A stretch of DNA of 64,000 nt from Phymorhynchus buccinoides (GCA_017654935.2 CM065700.1:50807927-50871926); one strand, 5' to 3'. Numbered from the stretch's first letter, positions 11,191 to 23,002 are shown. Notes: generated by a model not told the origin, from the sequence alone. Translations and numbers: made by a program.

Positions 11191-11269
11191 ATGATGGGGC
11201 CCAAAATGATTGCTTTCTTTTGTCTCCAGTTAATGCTGCTTTATACCGGTGTGCTTGCACAAGCTCCAG
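11191..11269 (+). CDS. TCTN2: TCTN2-like exon 1: signal peptide
   Basis: Two ATGs in tandem; the second (11194) has the better start context. The 26 codons encode a short polar start, a hydrophobic core (IAFFCLQLMLLYTGVLA) and an AQA-like cleavage site, a secretory signal peptide. The exon ends CCAG|GTAACT in phase 1, which matches the acceptor of exon 2. Confidence 0.8.
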
Positions 11270-11366
11270 GTAACTGAAATAGTTTAAAACAATCAACAGA
11301 AAGTAGAATATGAATCTAAACTAGTCTCAACACATCTCGCGGGGATGGTTAACATTCTACCTGCAT

Positions 11367-11566
<200 letters not shown>

Positions 11567-12110
11567 CGCTGTGTGTGTACATGTGTTTGCATACTTGTCT
11601 GTGTGTTTCTACAGCTTAATCGCATGTGAACCCATCCAAGTTCTTTGTATCAGGATCAGGATTTATAGTCCAAAGGGCCACTGTGTGGCATAACATCGAC
11701 GGAAACTTGGGGAGAGCACCTACAGAGAAGCAGATGCATGCCACAGGGCCACCTCCCCCAAGTACTTCCTCCATGACCAAGAAAGCTGCAGAGAGTGACC
11801 TCCACTAAATCAGAGCTTCAGATTGTTTTCAGACTTTATGGGTCATATGACCCATGGCTGCTCAAATTGAGGGGTCAATTTTCAAAATGATAGGGCGCGC
11901 TATAGTTCTTCATCTTCGCAGTGCGTGGCCACAATCAACACACTGATTATTATGCCACGGAACCGGGGAGGCTCAACCACATATACCGGAAGAAAAGGCC
12001 AGGAGGCCAGAGAAGATTAAAGTAAGAGAAGAGAGGACAGATGAAAGAAAAAGGCTAACTTGGTGGGAATCTGTTGGGGGGGGGGGGGGGGAGAGAGAGT
12101 GGGGGAGGTT

Positions 12111-12347
12111 TTATACTGATGACCCCTGAGTGGCTGATGACCCCTGAGTGGGGCCACCATCCGCAGCAGGTGCAGCAGGTGGGTGTCTGTTGAGTAACTT
12201 CCAGACTCTGGCTGTGAAACTCTTTGGAGTTCTAGCCTCCACTGCTGATGCTGGCAGGTCATTCCACTCCTTGATTATTAATGAAAAAATGGAGCTTTGA
12301 GTTTGACGGTACTGCGTCTGACACTGGGGGATGAGGAGCTGTTGCAA
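12111..12347 (-). pseudogene. LINE 3' ORF end fragment
   Basis: The minus-strand frame contains IIKEWNDLPASAVEARTPKS followed by FTARV, the typical carboxy end of CR1/L2/Jockey-type reverse transcriptase ORFs (W-N-x-L-P ... S-F-x-x-x). Only this tail is present, consistent with 5' truncation. Confidence 0.65.
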
Positions 12348-12403
12348 GTGACGCCTAGTTTAATTATTATGCATCAATTTCAATATACATTGTATGTGTG
12401 TGT

Positions 12404-12493
12404 ACCATCAGAGAATGGAGCACCCTACACCCAGAAGCCATCCAGGCCCCTTCTGCCAAAGCCTTCTTTGGAAGGCTGCTTGCAGAGCACTAA
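12404..12493 (+). pseudogene. LINE 3' ORF end fragment, opposite strand
   Basis: Thirty codons, ending TAA, read TIREWSTLHPEAIQAPSAKA then FFGRLL. This again is the W-N/S-x-L-P...AP...F pattern that closes non-LTR reverse transcriptase ORFs. It lies about 60 bp from the minus-strand LINE tail at 12111-12347, so two LINE ends face one another. Confidence 0.55.
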
Positions 12494-12603
12494 GCAAACA
12501 TCAGACCCTGGGGTAGGCAGTGGTTGGGCCGGCATCATGCTGGGCACCGCTGAACAGTCCTTGTCTGGCCGGTTGTCTGGCTGTCTACCCACCCTATCTT
12601 TCT

Positions 12604-12605
<2 letters not shown>

Positions 12606-12688
<83 letters not shown>
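12606..12688. repeat. (CT)n microsatellite
   Basis: CT dinucleotide run in intron 1. Confidence 0.95.
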
Positions 12689-12690
<2 letters not shown>

Positions 12691-13073
12691 TTTTTGTTTT
12701 TTTCTCTTCTTTGACCTCTTCGCCCTTTTCAGTTGCAATAATGTGCAACAAAGAACCAACTACATGACAAGTGTAAAGTGACGTTATTTTATTCACAAGA
12801 GACAAAACAAAACTACTGGATATTGTAGTAATGGTCAAAAATGACTTAAGCGACTAAATGGAAGAAGAAGAAGAAATGTTATGTGTCAGGATCATCAACA
12901 GACATGCGGAGAATATCTGCAAAAAGAAACCTGAAGAGCTTTAACTGCTGAACCAATGAAGATGAAATTTGGTTTGGCCAACAAAGTATGATGATCTTTA
13001 TATCAGTTTGCCCAAATGACAAGCCAAAATGATAAAGGTCATAGTTTAGATCCAGAACATTGAAAAGAGCACT

Positions 13074-13407
13074 CTCCCCTTGGGGATACCAGGGGGTTCT
13101 TTCATAAAAATAGTTTACCCACCTTCTGGAAGTTCTGTGCTTGTAACTTCCTCTATCTGCCACTCTTTTTTTCTCTTCCTTTTCTCTTTGCTTTCTATCA
13201 TCTACTGTATTTCTGACTTATTGGCCCATTATTTTCTGCCTTGTTTTAAAAAAAATCTACCAAATACCTTTTCTCCTTTGAACTCCTCCGGAATCAGAAT
13301 GTGTCGGCTGTACGCAGTGGGGAGACCAGTGAAAACTGAAAAACGGACACATATGTACCTTAGCCATTGTGGCCATATGGCCTGGGATTGGGAACGCAGA
13401 AGAAGAA
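13074..13407 (+). mobile_element. SINE-like element with GAA tail and 12-bp target duplication
   Basis: Flanked by GAAAAGAGCACT at 13062-13073 and 13408-13419. It begins CTCCCCTTGGGGATACC, contains TTCTGGAAGTTCTGTGCTTG, a single CTGACTTATTGGCCCATT module and GTGGGGAGACCAGTGAAAAC, and ends in AAGAAGAAG. The target duplication and simple tail mark target-primed reverse transcription. It lacks the internal expansion of its relatives and is the best reference for the family. I could not identify a tRNA-like head. Related copies: 3981-5297, 30818-34722, 36550-36830, 46076-46305, 61095-61540 and 61690-62260. Confidence 0.8.
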
Positions 13408-13613
13408 GAAAAGAGCACTAGTTAGCCATTTAAGCCAAACCACAGGTCAGGTCAGGTCAGAGAATGAGGACAACTAGGCCTCGCGGCCTCTTAATGTACT
13501 GCTAATGAATAGTACATGTACTATTATTGCTGCTGCTCTTCGCTTCCTAAATAAAATTCAGTTAGATTCTCAAATGATTCAAACATAAGCATCTCTGTGC
13601 TATATTTTTACAG

Positions 13614-13777
13614 ATGTTGGGAGAATTTTCATAGGAACCCAAGGGAACCGTTCAGATCCCACAGCCTACACGTTCAATGGAAATGCCATAGGTCTGGCCG
13701 GCCTATCCGGCTTATCCATCCCCTTCGCTGCTGTTGTCTTCCAGGCAGACGGCACTGAAGGCAGCAAAACCAGTGAG
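13614..13777 (+). CDS. TCTN2: TCTN2-like exon 2
   Basis: Acceptor TATTTTTACAG, donor GTGAG|GTAACA. It completes a split Asp codon and ends in phase 0 after 54 codons. Encodes a lumenal or extracellular segment with an N-glycosylation motif (NRS) and a hydrophobic stretch SIPFAAVVF. The last 32 bases and the donor are repeated about 21 times in the intron; read-through into copy 2 meets TGA within four codons, so the first donor must be used. Confidence 0.85.
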
Positions 13778-15688
13778 GTAACATGACACATTTATCTCCA
13801 GAATTAGTAAGACAGTTAATAGCATTGTCATTGTCAGACGGCACTGAAGGCAGCAAAACCAGTGAGGTAACATGACACATTTATCTCCAGAATTAGTAAG
13901 AAAGTTAATAGCATTGTCATTGTCAGACGGCACTGAAGGCAGCAAAACCAGTGAGGTAACATGACACATTTATCTCCAGAATTAGTAAGACAGTTAATAG
14001 CATTGTCATTGTCAGACGGCACTGAAGGCAGCAAAACCAATGTGGTAACATGACACATTTATCTCCAGAATTAGTAAGACAGTTAATAGCATTGTCATTG
14101 TCAGACGGCACTGAAGGCAGCAAAACCAGTGAGGTAACATGACACATTTATCTCCAGAATTAGTAAGACAGTTAATAGCAGTGTCATTGTCAGACGGCAC
14201 TGAAGGCAGCAAAACCAATGTGGTAACATGACACATTTATCTCCAGAATTAGTAAGACAGTTAATAGCATTGTCATTGTCAGACGGCACTGAAGGCAGCA
14301 AAACCAGTGAGGTAACATGACACATTTATCTCCAGAATTAGTAAGACAGTTAATAGCATTGTCATTGTCAGACGGCACTGAAGGCAGCAAAACCAGTGAG
14401 GTAACATGACACATTTATCTCCAGAATTAGTAAGACAGTTAATAGCATTGTCATTGTCAGACGGCACTGAAGGCAGCAAAACCAGTGAGGTAACATGACA
14501 CATTTATCTCCAGAATTAGTAAGACAGTTAATAGCATTGTCATTGTCAGACGGCACTGAAGGCAGCAAAACCAATGTGGTAACATGACACATTTATCTCC
14601 AGAATTAGTAAGACAGTTAATAGCATTGTCATTGTCAGACGGCACTGAAGGCAGCAAAACCAGTGAGGTAACATGACACATTTATCTCCAGAATTAGTAA
14701 GACAGTTAATAGCATTGTCATTGTCAGACGGCACTGAAGGCAGCAAAACCAGTGAGGTAACATGACACATTTATCTCCAGAATTAGTAAGACAGTTAATA
14801 GCAGTGTCATTGTCAGACGGCACTGAAGGCAGCAAAACCAATGTGGTAACATGACACATTTATCTCCAGAATTAGTAAGACAGTTAATAGCATTGTCATT
14901 GTCAGACGGCACTGAAGGCAGCAAAACCAATGTGGTAACATGACACATTTATCTCCAGAATTAGTAAGACAGTTAATAGCATTGTCATTGTCAGACGGCA
15001 CTGAAGGCAGCAAAACCAGTGAGGTAACATGACACATTTATCTCCAGAATTAGTAAGACAGTTAATAGCATTGTCATTGTCAGACGGCACTGAAGGCAGC
15101 AAAACCAGTGAGGTAACATGACACATTTATCTCCAGAATTAGTAAGACAGTTAATAGCATTGTCATTGTCAGACGGCACTGAAGGCAGCAAAACCAGTGA
15201 GGTAACATGACACATTTATCTCCAGAATTAGTAAGACAGTTAATAGCATTGTCATTGTCAGACGGCACTGAAGGCAGCAAAACCAATGTGGTAACATGAC
15301 ACATTTATCTCCAGAATTAGTAAGACAGTTAATAGCATTGTCATTGTCAGACGGCACTGAAGGCAGCAAAACCAGTGAGGTAACATGACACATTTATCTC
15401 CAGAATTAGTAAGACAGTTAATAGCATTGTCATTGTCAGACGGCACTGAAGGCAGCAAAACCAGTGAGGTAACATGACACATTTATCTCCAGAATTAGTA
15501 AGACAGTTAATAGCAGTGTCATTGTCAGACGGCACTGAAGGCAGCAAAACCAATGTGGTAACATGACACATTTATCTCCAGAATTAGTAAGACAGTTAAT
15601 AGCATTGTCATTGTCAGACGGCACTGAAGGCAGCAAAACCAATGTGGTAACATGACACATTTATCTCCAGAATTAGTAAGACAGTTAG
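13746..15688. repeat. 89-bp array copying exon 2 donor, about 22 units
   Basis: The unit starts AGACGGCACTGAAGGCAGC (exon 2 tail), includes the GTGAG|GTAACA donor and continues into intron. The first unit is the real exon end. Two unit types (CCAGTGAG and CCAATGTG before GTAACA) form a higher-order block of eight units (712 bp) repeated from 14305 and 15017. Confidence 0.95.
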
Positions 15689-16105
15689 TGGCAATGTGGT
15701 GAACTTGTGTAGCAGTTCAGGTGGTTTAATTTTGATGGCATGTGAAAATGATGTCCTGAAATTTATCAAACTCCCTAACATTACTTCTAAGATTAAAAAA
15801 AAATGGAATGAGTTTTATGAATGAATAATTAATGTACATGAGCAATTTTTTCTTTGCCAGCAAATGCTCTGTGTGTGTATGTGTACATGTGCGCATGTGT
15901 GTGTGTGCATCCTGTGTGTGTGTGCATATTTATGTGTTTTAGGGATGTGTACACATATGTGTGTCATTGAGTGTGTGTATGTGTGTTGTGGAGATGGGTG
16001 TCTGTGTGTATTTTCTGTCCTGAATTGATCAGATTTTGATCTATGTTACTGTCAGTAGCATCTGAAATATCTCTATTGTTATTATGATGCTGATGATATT
16101 CCCAG
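15689..16105 (+). other. Intron 2, unique and TG-rich part
   Basis: A short AT-rich stretch and imperfect TG repeats (15875-16010) before exon 3. Nothing gene-like. Confidence 0.6.
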
Positions 16106-16215
16106 ATTAATGTGAGCTGCACCAATGAGTTTGACGGAGCCACCGGCTACACTCAGCTTGACTTTGTCCCAACGAATCTCCCTGCTGCTGCCGCTGAAGG
16201 AAATGTTCCTTTTAG
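16106..16215 (+). CDS. TCTN2: TCTN2-like exon 3
   Basis: Acceptor ATTCCCAG, donor TTTTAG|GTGTGA, phases 0 and 2. Encodes a polar segment beginning INVSC (N-glycosylation motif and a cysteine) followed by FDGATGYTQLDFVPTNLP. This is one of the few exons without a flanking copy array. Confidence 0.8.
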
Positions 16216-17321
16216 GTGTGACACTTTTTAACATCATATTTTGTTTGCTCTTAGAAAAGAGAGAGAGAGAACACGAACACAATTTTTTATTAAGGGAAAA
16301 TAGATAAGCAACAAAGCTTCTTTTCACTATGCCCTCACAACAAAGGGAAACTAAAGAAAAAGAAAAATATTAATCAAACAGAAAGAAAAGCGAGAAAAGA
16401 AAAAGGAGAAATGTAATTATAAATAAATTCAAACACATAATGTAAATACAAAGCAAATGTGCAACAACATCTATACCTTTATCATAAGCACCAGCAAAAC
16501 ACATTCAGAAACACACTCTCATAGGTTAGTCTACTAGAGACGCTTCAGAATCGTTTTTATTGACATTGACAAGTACAGTCCTTATGTCAAGGGGGATTAC
16601 CAGCCGCATCAGGAATTCATGCAAAAGCGAAAATTAGTAAATTGTCTACTAGATAGAGAGAGAGTGGGGGGGGGGGGGGGGGGGGGATGGATGAGTTAAT
16701 TATGGAATGTGTATACAGTTTGTGTGTGTGTGAGATAATATGTGCCCATGCATATGTGTATGTGTGTTGTTACAATATTACAATCTTGGTTCTATGTATG
16801 CAGTCTAGTCATGGTATTGGCTTTAATAATGCAATGATTTCCTGTTCACAAGTCTATATTCCTTGTATTTTACACTATGGCCTTGTCTTTTCAAGTCATC
16901 TCTGTTTTCCAATTATTCTAGCTCCTCTTTTGTGGACAGTATGTTTTGTTGTTTTTATCTCATTTACAGCTTTTTAAACAACTGTCAATTGATAAGCGAT
17001 TTATTAATTGAGTTATGTAATTTTTTCACATTATTTTGCTGTCTACAGGTCTTATTGGATGCTTTTATTCTGCATTTTTATATATGATTTCACTGTTAAG
17101 TATAATTTGTATGTACCTGAATAATTTGTGTATTTTTCCCCAAATTATTTTGAGGTGCCTTTGTATCGCGCTATATAAACATTCATTGTTATTATCATTA
17201 TTATTAACTTTGACGGGACGGGGGGGGGCTTAATGGTGTGGCATTTTTGTGTTTCTTTTCTCCCTTTCACTCTCTCTGAGTCTCCTGCTCTCTCTCTCTC
17301 CTCTGTGTCTCTCTCTCTCTT
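16216..17321 (+). other. Intron 3, left part
   Basis: AT-rich unique sequence, a poly-G run (16666-16686), TG repeats and a retroelement 3' tail at 17150-17207 (GCGCTATATAAACATTCATT then ATT repeats). No gene supported. Confidence 0.6.
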
Positions 17322-17856
17322 CCACTATGTATTTCTTTCTCTCTCCTGTCATTCCATGTTTGTGGCCAGGTTGAAGCAAGCTGGGCGTGGGGCAGTAGTG
17401 CAGTGCTATGGCACACCCATAGACTCTCTCTTCCACTATGTATTTCTTTCTCTCTCCTGTCATTCCATGTTTGTGGCCAGGTTGAAGCAAGCTGGGCGTG
17501 GGGCAGTAGTGCGGTGCTATGGCACACCCATAGACTCTCTCTTCCACTATGTATTTCTTTCTCTCTCATGTCATTCCATGTTTGTGGCCAGGTTGAAGCA
17601 AGCTGGGCGTGGGGCAGTAGTGCGGTGCTATGGCACACCCATAGACTCTCTCTTCCACTATGTATTTCTTTCTCTCTCCTGTCATTCCATGTTTGTGGCC
17701 AGGTTGAGGCAAGCTGGGCGTGGGGCAGTAGTGCGGTGCTATGGCACACCCATAGACTCTCTCTTCCACTATGTATTTCTTTCTCTCTCATGTCATTCCG
17801 TGTTTGTGGCCAGCTTGAGGCAAGCTGGGCGTGGGGCAGTAGTGCGGTGCTATGGC
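17322..17856. repeat. 111-bp array copying exon 4 acceptor, 5 units
   Basis: Each unit holds a CT-rich tract, the acceptor TTTGTGGCCAG and the first 42 or so bases of exon 4, then CACACCCATAGACTC. The last unit is the true exon start. The period is 37 codons and the gene frame stays open through all five units. Confidence 0.93.
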
Positions 17857-17948
17857 AGCTCAGACCCCAGTCTGCAGTGCCCTGCAACCAACAACCAGAG
17901 CATCCCGCAGCCACAGTTCTGCCCTGACACCTCTGTGTCTGACCCTGT
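17814..17948 (+). CDS. TCTN2: TCTN2-like exon 4
   Basis: Acceptor GTTTGTGGCCAG, donor CCTGT|GTAAGA, phase 2 at both ends. Encodes VVRCYGSSDPSLQCPATNN and more, with three cysteines and an N-glycosylation motif (NQS). Four upstream acceptor copies could lengthen this exon in frame by 37 residues each; I chose the last because it alone leads without repeat sequence into the unique part. Confidence 0.75.
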
Positions 17949-17989
17949 GTAAGATAGTGTGTATGTGTGTGTGTGTGTAAAACAAATTT

Positions 17990-18416
17990 ACAAATGAATA
18001 CATCAGTTCAATGGCAAAAGATCCTCGCGTCATGGTATCCATATCGCGGTACGCACGCAGTTGACGTGAATCACGCTCGTCACCACAGTCTGTGTCATCT
18101 TCATCTCGTGTGGCCACTTCTTGCTGTGTTGACATTGATGAACTTAGCTGTACTGCACCACACTCCCTCCCCTTCCCACTCATGTCTGGTTCGCTTTCAC
18201 CGTCAGTATTGCAGACAGTATCAACTTCTCCCGCACCTAGGCCTAAGTCCTTCTCACAAACCAGTGTGACTGCCTCTTTGCTTATTTCGTTCTGACACAT
18301 GTCACTCTGTTGAGCTTCACTGCTGTGTGCAGCGCGTGGAGAGGAAAGGGAGACAACCTCTAAATTTTGACACTTCTCAGAAATACGCCCTGTTGGATTC
18401 CAAACAAGGGGAGATA

Positions 18417-18420
<4 letters not shown>
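17990..18420 (-). pseudogene. Unidentified non-repetitive open frame
   Basis: A minus-strand frame stays open for about 140 codons across non-repetitive sequence with mixed, coding-like composition (acidic, Ser/Glu-rich; contains DEDDTDCGDERDSRQL). It runs into simple repeats at both ends, with no start or stop of its own. It could be part of a transposon ORF or a retrocopied exon. I recognise no family. Confidence 0.3.
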
Positions 18421-18454
<34 letters not shown>

Positions 18455-18717
18455 TGACACACCAAGTACCAGACCAGAAACATGTAGATGAAAAGTTTTA
18501 TTTTCTGAAATTGAAAGCCTTGTGTTGTCTTGCTCTCAGTATAGTTTGTTTTATACATTTGTTAACCATGATAACACCCTGGGTATTTGATCCTGTGTTA
18601 GGCTGTGTACACATTTACCAAAACATCCACACGGAAACCCATCCACAATTTGCATAAAAAGATTAACAGTAAGTAAGAAATAATCAGATGGGATTTGCGG
18701 ATGGGTTTGATGAGTAA

Positions 18718-21142
18718 TGTGCACACTCCTTCATCTTTTTTAGTTCTAGATATTGTTGATGGGCTTCACGAGTCATGTGCACACTCCTTCATAGTTCTTA
18801 GTTCTAGATATTGTTGTTGATGGGCTTCACGAGTCATGTGCACACTCCTGCATAGTTCTAGATATTGTTGTTGATGGGCTTCACGAGTCATGTGCACACT
18901 CCTTAGTTCTAGATATTGTTGTTGATGGGCTTCACGAGTCATGTGCACACTCCTTCATAGTTCTTAGTTCTAGATATTGTTGTTGATGGGCTTCACGAGT
19001 CATGTGCACACTCCTTCATAGTTCTTAGTTCTATATATTGTTGTTGATGGGCTTCACGAGTCATGTGCACACTCCTTCATAGTTCTTAGTTCTAGATATT
19101 GTTGTTGATGGGCTTCACGAGTCATGTGCACACTCCTTCATAGTTCTTAGTTCTAGATATTGTTGTTGATGGGCTTCACGAGTCATGTGCACACTCCTTC
19201 ATGTTTCTTAGTTCTAGATATTGTTGTTGATGGGCTTCACGAGTCATGTGCACACTCCTTCATGTTTCTTAGTTCTAGATATTGTTGTTGATGGGCTTCA
19301 CGAGTCATGTGCACACTCCTTCATAGTTCTTAATATTGTTGTTGATGGGTTTGACAAGTCATGTGCACACTCCTTCTTAGTTCTAGATATTGTTGTTGAT
19401 GGGCTTCACGAGTCATGTGCACACTCCTTCATAGTTCTTAGTTCTAGATTGTTGTTGATGGGCTTCACGAGTCATGTGCACACTCCTTCATAGTTCTTAG
19501 TTCTAGATATTGTTGTTGATGGGCTTCACCAGTAATGTGCACACTCCTTCATAGTTCTTAGTTCTAGATATTGTTGTTGATGGGCTTCACGAGTCATGTG
19601 CACACTCCTTCATAGTTCTTAGTTCTAGATATTGTTGTTGATGGGCTTCACGAGTCATGTGCACACTCCTTCATAGTTCTTAGTTCTAGATATTGTTGTT
19701 GATGGGCTTCACAAGTCATGTGCACACTCCTTCATAGTTCTTAGTTCTAGATATTGTTGTTGATGGGCTTCACGAGTCATGTGCACACTCCTTCATAGTT
19801 CTTAGTTCTAGATATTGTTGTTGATGGGCTTCACGAGTCATGTGCACACTCCTTCATAGTTCTTAGTTCTAGATATTGTTGTTGATGGGCTTCATGAGTC
19901 ATGTGCACACTCCTTCATAGTTCTAGATATTGTTGTTGATGGGCTTCATGAGTCATGTGCACACTCCTTCATAGTTCTTAGTTCTAGATATTGTTGTTGA
20001 TGGGCTTCACGAGTCATGTGCACACTCCTTCATAGTTCTTAGTTCTAGATATTGTTGTTGATGGGCTTCACGAGTCATGTGCATACTCCTTCATGTTTCT
20101 TAGTTCTAGATATTGTTGTTGATGGGCTTCATGAGTCATGTGCACACTCCTTCATAGTTCTTAGTTCTAGATATTGTTGTTGATGGGCTTCACGAGTCAT
20201 GTGCACACTCCTTCATAGTTCTTAGTTCTAGATATTGTTGTTGATGGGCTTCACGAGTCATGTGCACACTCCTTCATAGTTCTTAGTTCTAGATATTGTT
20301 GTTGATGGGCTTCATGAGTCATGTGCACACTCCTTCATAGTTCTTAGTTCTAGATATTGTTGTTGATGGGCTTCACGAGTCATGTGCACACTCCTTCATG
20401 TTTCTTAGTTCTAGATATTGTTGTTGATGGGCTTCACGAGTCATGTGCACACTCCTTCATAGTTCTTAGTTCTAGATATTGTTGTTGATGGGCTTCACGA
20501 GTCATGTGCACACTCCTTCATAGTTCTTAGTTCTAGATATTGTTGATGGGCTTCACGAGTCATGTGCACACTCCTTCATAGTTCTTAGTTCTAGATATTG
20601 TTGATGGGCTTCACGAGTCATGTGCATACTCCTTCATGTTTCTTAGTTCTAGATATTGTTGTTGATGGGCTTCATGAGTCATGTGCACACTCCTTCATAG
20701 TTCTTAGTTATAGATATTGTTGTTGATGGGCTTCACGAGTCATGTGCACACTCCTTCATGTTTCTTAGTTCTAGATATTGTTGTTGATGGGCTTCACGAG
20801 TCATGTGCACACTCCTTCATGTTTCTTAGTTCTAGATATTGTTGTTGATGGGCTTCACGAGTCATGTGCACACTCCTTCATAGTTCTTAGTTCTAGATAT
20901 TGTTGTTGATGGGCTTCACGAGTCATGTGCACACTCCTTCATAGTTCTTAGTTCTAGATATTGTTGTTGATGGGCTTCACGAGTCATGTGCACACTCCTT
21001 CATAGTTCTTAGTTCTAGATATTGTTGTTGATGGGCTTCACGAGTCATGTGCACACTCCTTCATGTTTCTTAGTTCTAGATATTGTTGTTGATGGGCTTC
21101 ACGAGTCATGTGCACACTCCTGCATAGTTCTTAGTTCTAGAC
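18718..21142. repeat. 61-bp tandem array, about 40 units
   Basis: Units contain GATATTGTTGTTGATGGGCT, TCACGAGTCATGTGCACACT and TTCATAGTTCTTAGTTCTA. A few units are shortened by 9-20 bp. It does not match a neighbouring exon, so this array is not obviously junction-derived. Confidence 0.95.
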
Positions 21143-21265
21143 TGTTGTTGGTGCAGATTCTGGGTGTGTTTCCCTGTGGAAGTTTTGGTCAATGTGCACA
21201 GAGCCTTAGGGCGCTACTTGTACATCTCTATTTTATCAAGACACTTCGACAGACAATCAGTCATA

Positions 21266-22862
21266 GCATAGCATAGCATAGCATAGCATAGCATAGCATA
21301 GCATAAATGGCACTATAGGCTATTTGGTTTAGCCTTTTGCCCTCTAAATATGTTTTTGATTTTTGTTAGGTTTGGCTTCATTCACTGATGACTACTAAGG
21401 CATCTGTATTTAATTTTTTATTCATTTTTTTATTTTTAATCTGTATATTAACTGAATACATTTTGGTTTTGGACAAACTTGTCTATGATATTTTTGAATG
21501 AATTTTAATGACTTTGCATTAACTGCTTCACCAGGAAGGTTATTGCATGTATTTATTACTCAGATCAAAAGTTATAATGATTAAAAAAGTGTTGTGCTAG
21601 TCTGGTGTTGGTATCTTTTTTGTATAGTTTGAAATTATGGCCACAGGTTCTATCATCCTCACAAAGAGTTAGTAGGCTGTTAGTAGTAGAATAATCGTAT
21701 AAATGGTGACATATCTTATAAACTTCAATCATATCACCCCTGAGCCTTCTATGCTCTAGGCTAGGTATCCATAGATAAATAAGCCTGTCCTCATAGGTCA
21801 TATCATTTGTACCAACAATCTTTTTTGTAAACCTACTCTGAACTCCCTCTAGCATATCTTTGTGTTTTCTCAAATGTGGACACCATACTAATATAAGTCT
21901 CACCAAAGTCTTAAATAAAGGAATCATTATAACTTTTGATTTGTTAGTAATAGTGCTAACATATAAGTAACAAGCAGACCGGACATCCTGTTGGCTTTTA
22001 ATACAATATTTTTGATGTGAAGCTCGAAAGTCAAGCCCGGGTCCACAAACACCCCAAGATTTGTATCAACATCTGTAGGTTCCAGCACCCGTTTATCTTC
22101 ATTATTTTTCATATAATATGTATGCTTGGGATTATTCTTACCGAGGTGCATAACCTTACACTTTTGACTATTAAATTTCATGAGCCAAGTATCAGTCCAT
22201 GAAACTAAGTTGTCAATGCACGTTTGAACTCTGTTTTTTATTCATCATCGTTTTCCACGTTATTGTATGCCTTAGTGTCATCAGCAAAGATCTTCATATT
22301 ACAGTCTACATAAGTTGGTAAATCATTTATAAAGTACAGGAATAAAATGAGACCCAGGACACTACCCTGTGGGACCCCATTAGTGACATCTATCTTTTTG
22401 GAGCTAGATCCATTTGTAGTTACATATTGTGTGCGCTCACTCAAGAAATCTTTGATCCATTCCAACAGTCTTCCTCCTTCTCCATAACCCGCTAGCTTCA
22501 AAATAAGTCTGGAATGTGAAACCGTATCGAACGCTCTCTGAAAATCTAGGTAAACGGCATCCACCAGCTTACCTTCCTCCAGGGAGCCAATCCAATCTTC
22601 CTAAGGTGACTAATAGTTGTGTAACAAGATTATCCCCGGGTCAAACCAAATTGGTCTTTGGATAAAATATCATTCTCAATTAAATGATCACACAGCTTGT
22701 CACAGATAAAACCTTCAAAAAGCTTACAAACGATGGAGGTAAGGCTCACTGGGCGGTAGTTCCCAGGACTACTCATCACCCTTTTTAAATGTTGGTGTAA
22801 CTTGAGCTACTTTCCAGCGAGCAGGTAATTTGCCTACTAGTACAGATTTACAGATTGTCATG
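21266..22862 (-). pseudogene. LINE (CR1/Jockey-like) reverse transcriptase remnant
   Basis: Minus-strand pieces in order: LPARWKVAQVTPTFKKGDE, YLDFQRAFDTVSHSRL (motif A), GVPQGSVLG (motif B), IFADDTKAY (motif C, the FADD box), then LGVFVDPGLTFELHI and a carboxy-terminal segment with RFTKKIVGTND and LEHRRLRGDM. Several frameshifts and stops break it, and the amino-terminal endonuclease part is missing, so it is 5'-truncated and dead. The 3' side ends in about eight ATAGC pentamers (21266-21304), consistent with a microsatellite LINE tail. Confidence 0.85.
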
Positions 22863-22891
22863 GACGATGATGAACCTTGATTCTGTTTCAG

Positions 22892-23002
22892 CACCATTAC
22901 ACTGACTCCATCCCCTGTGGCCAGTGTCTGCCAGCGTGTCATAGTGCCTCCACGATTTACCTCTGCTCTCACTGTGACTGGCACCTTCACTGTACACCTC
23001 AG
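22892..23002 (+). CDS. TCTN2: TCTN2-like exon 5
   Basis: Acceptor TTGATTCTGTTTCAG, donor CACCTCAG|GTAATG, phase 2 in and out. Encodes TITLTPSPVASVCQRVIVPP then RFTSALTVTGTF, a beta-strand-like segment with one cysteine. The exon tail plus donor is copied about twelve more times downstream; the last copy has the stronger donor GTAAGA but its frame has a stop, so the first copy is the real one. Confidence 0.82.

Larger units (their letters stand above)
17949..22891 (+). other. Intron 4
   Basis: About 4.9 kb: an unexplained open frame on the minus strand, a GA run (18418-18452), a 61-bp array, and a LINE remnant that ends some 30 bp before exon 5. Confidence 0.75.

Noticed and set aside
13674..15660. 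Series of identical 74-codon minus-strand frames
   Set aside because: Each is the antisense of two 89-bp units of the exon 2 donor array.
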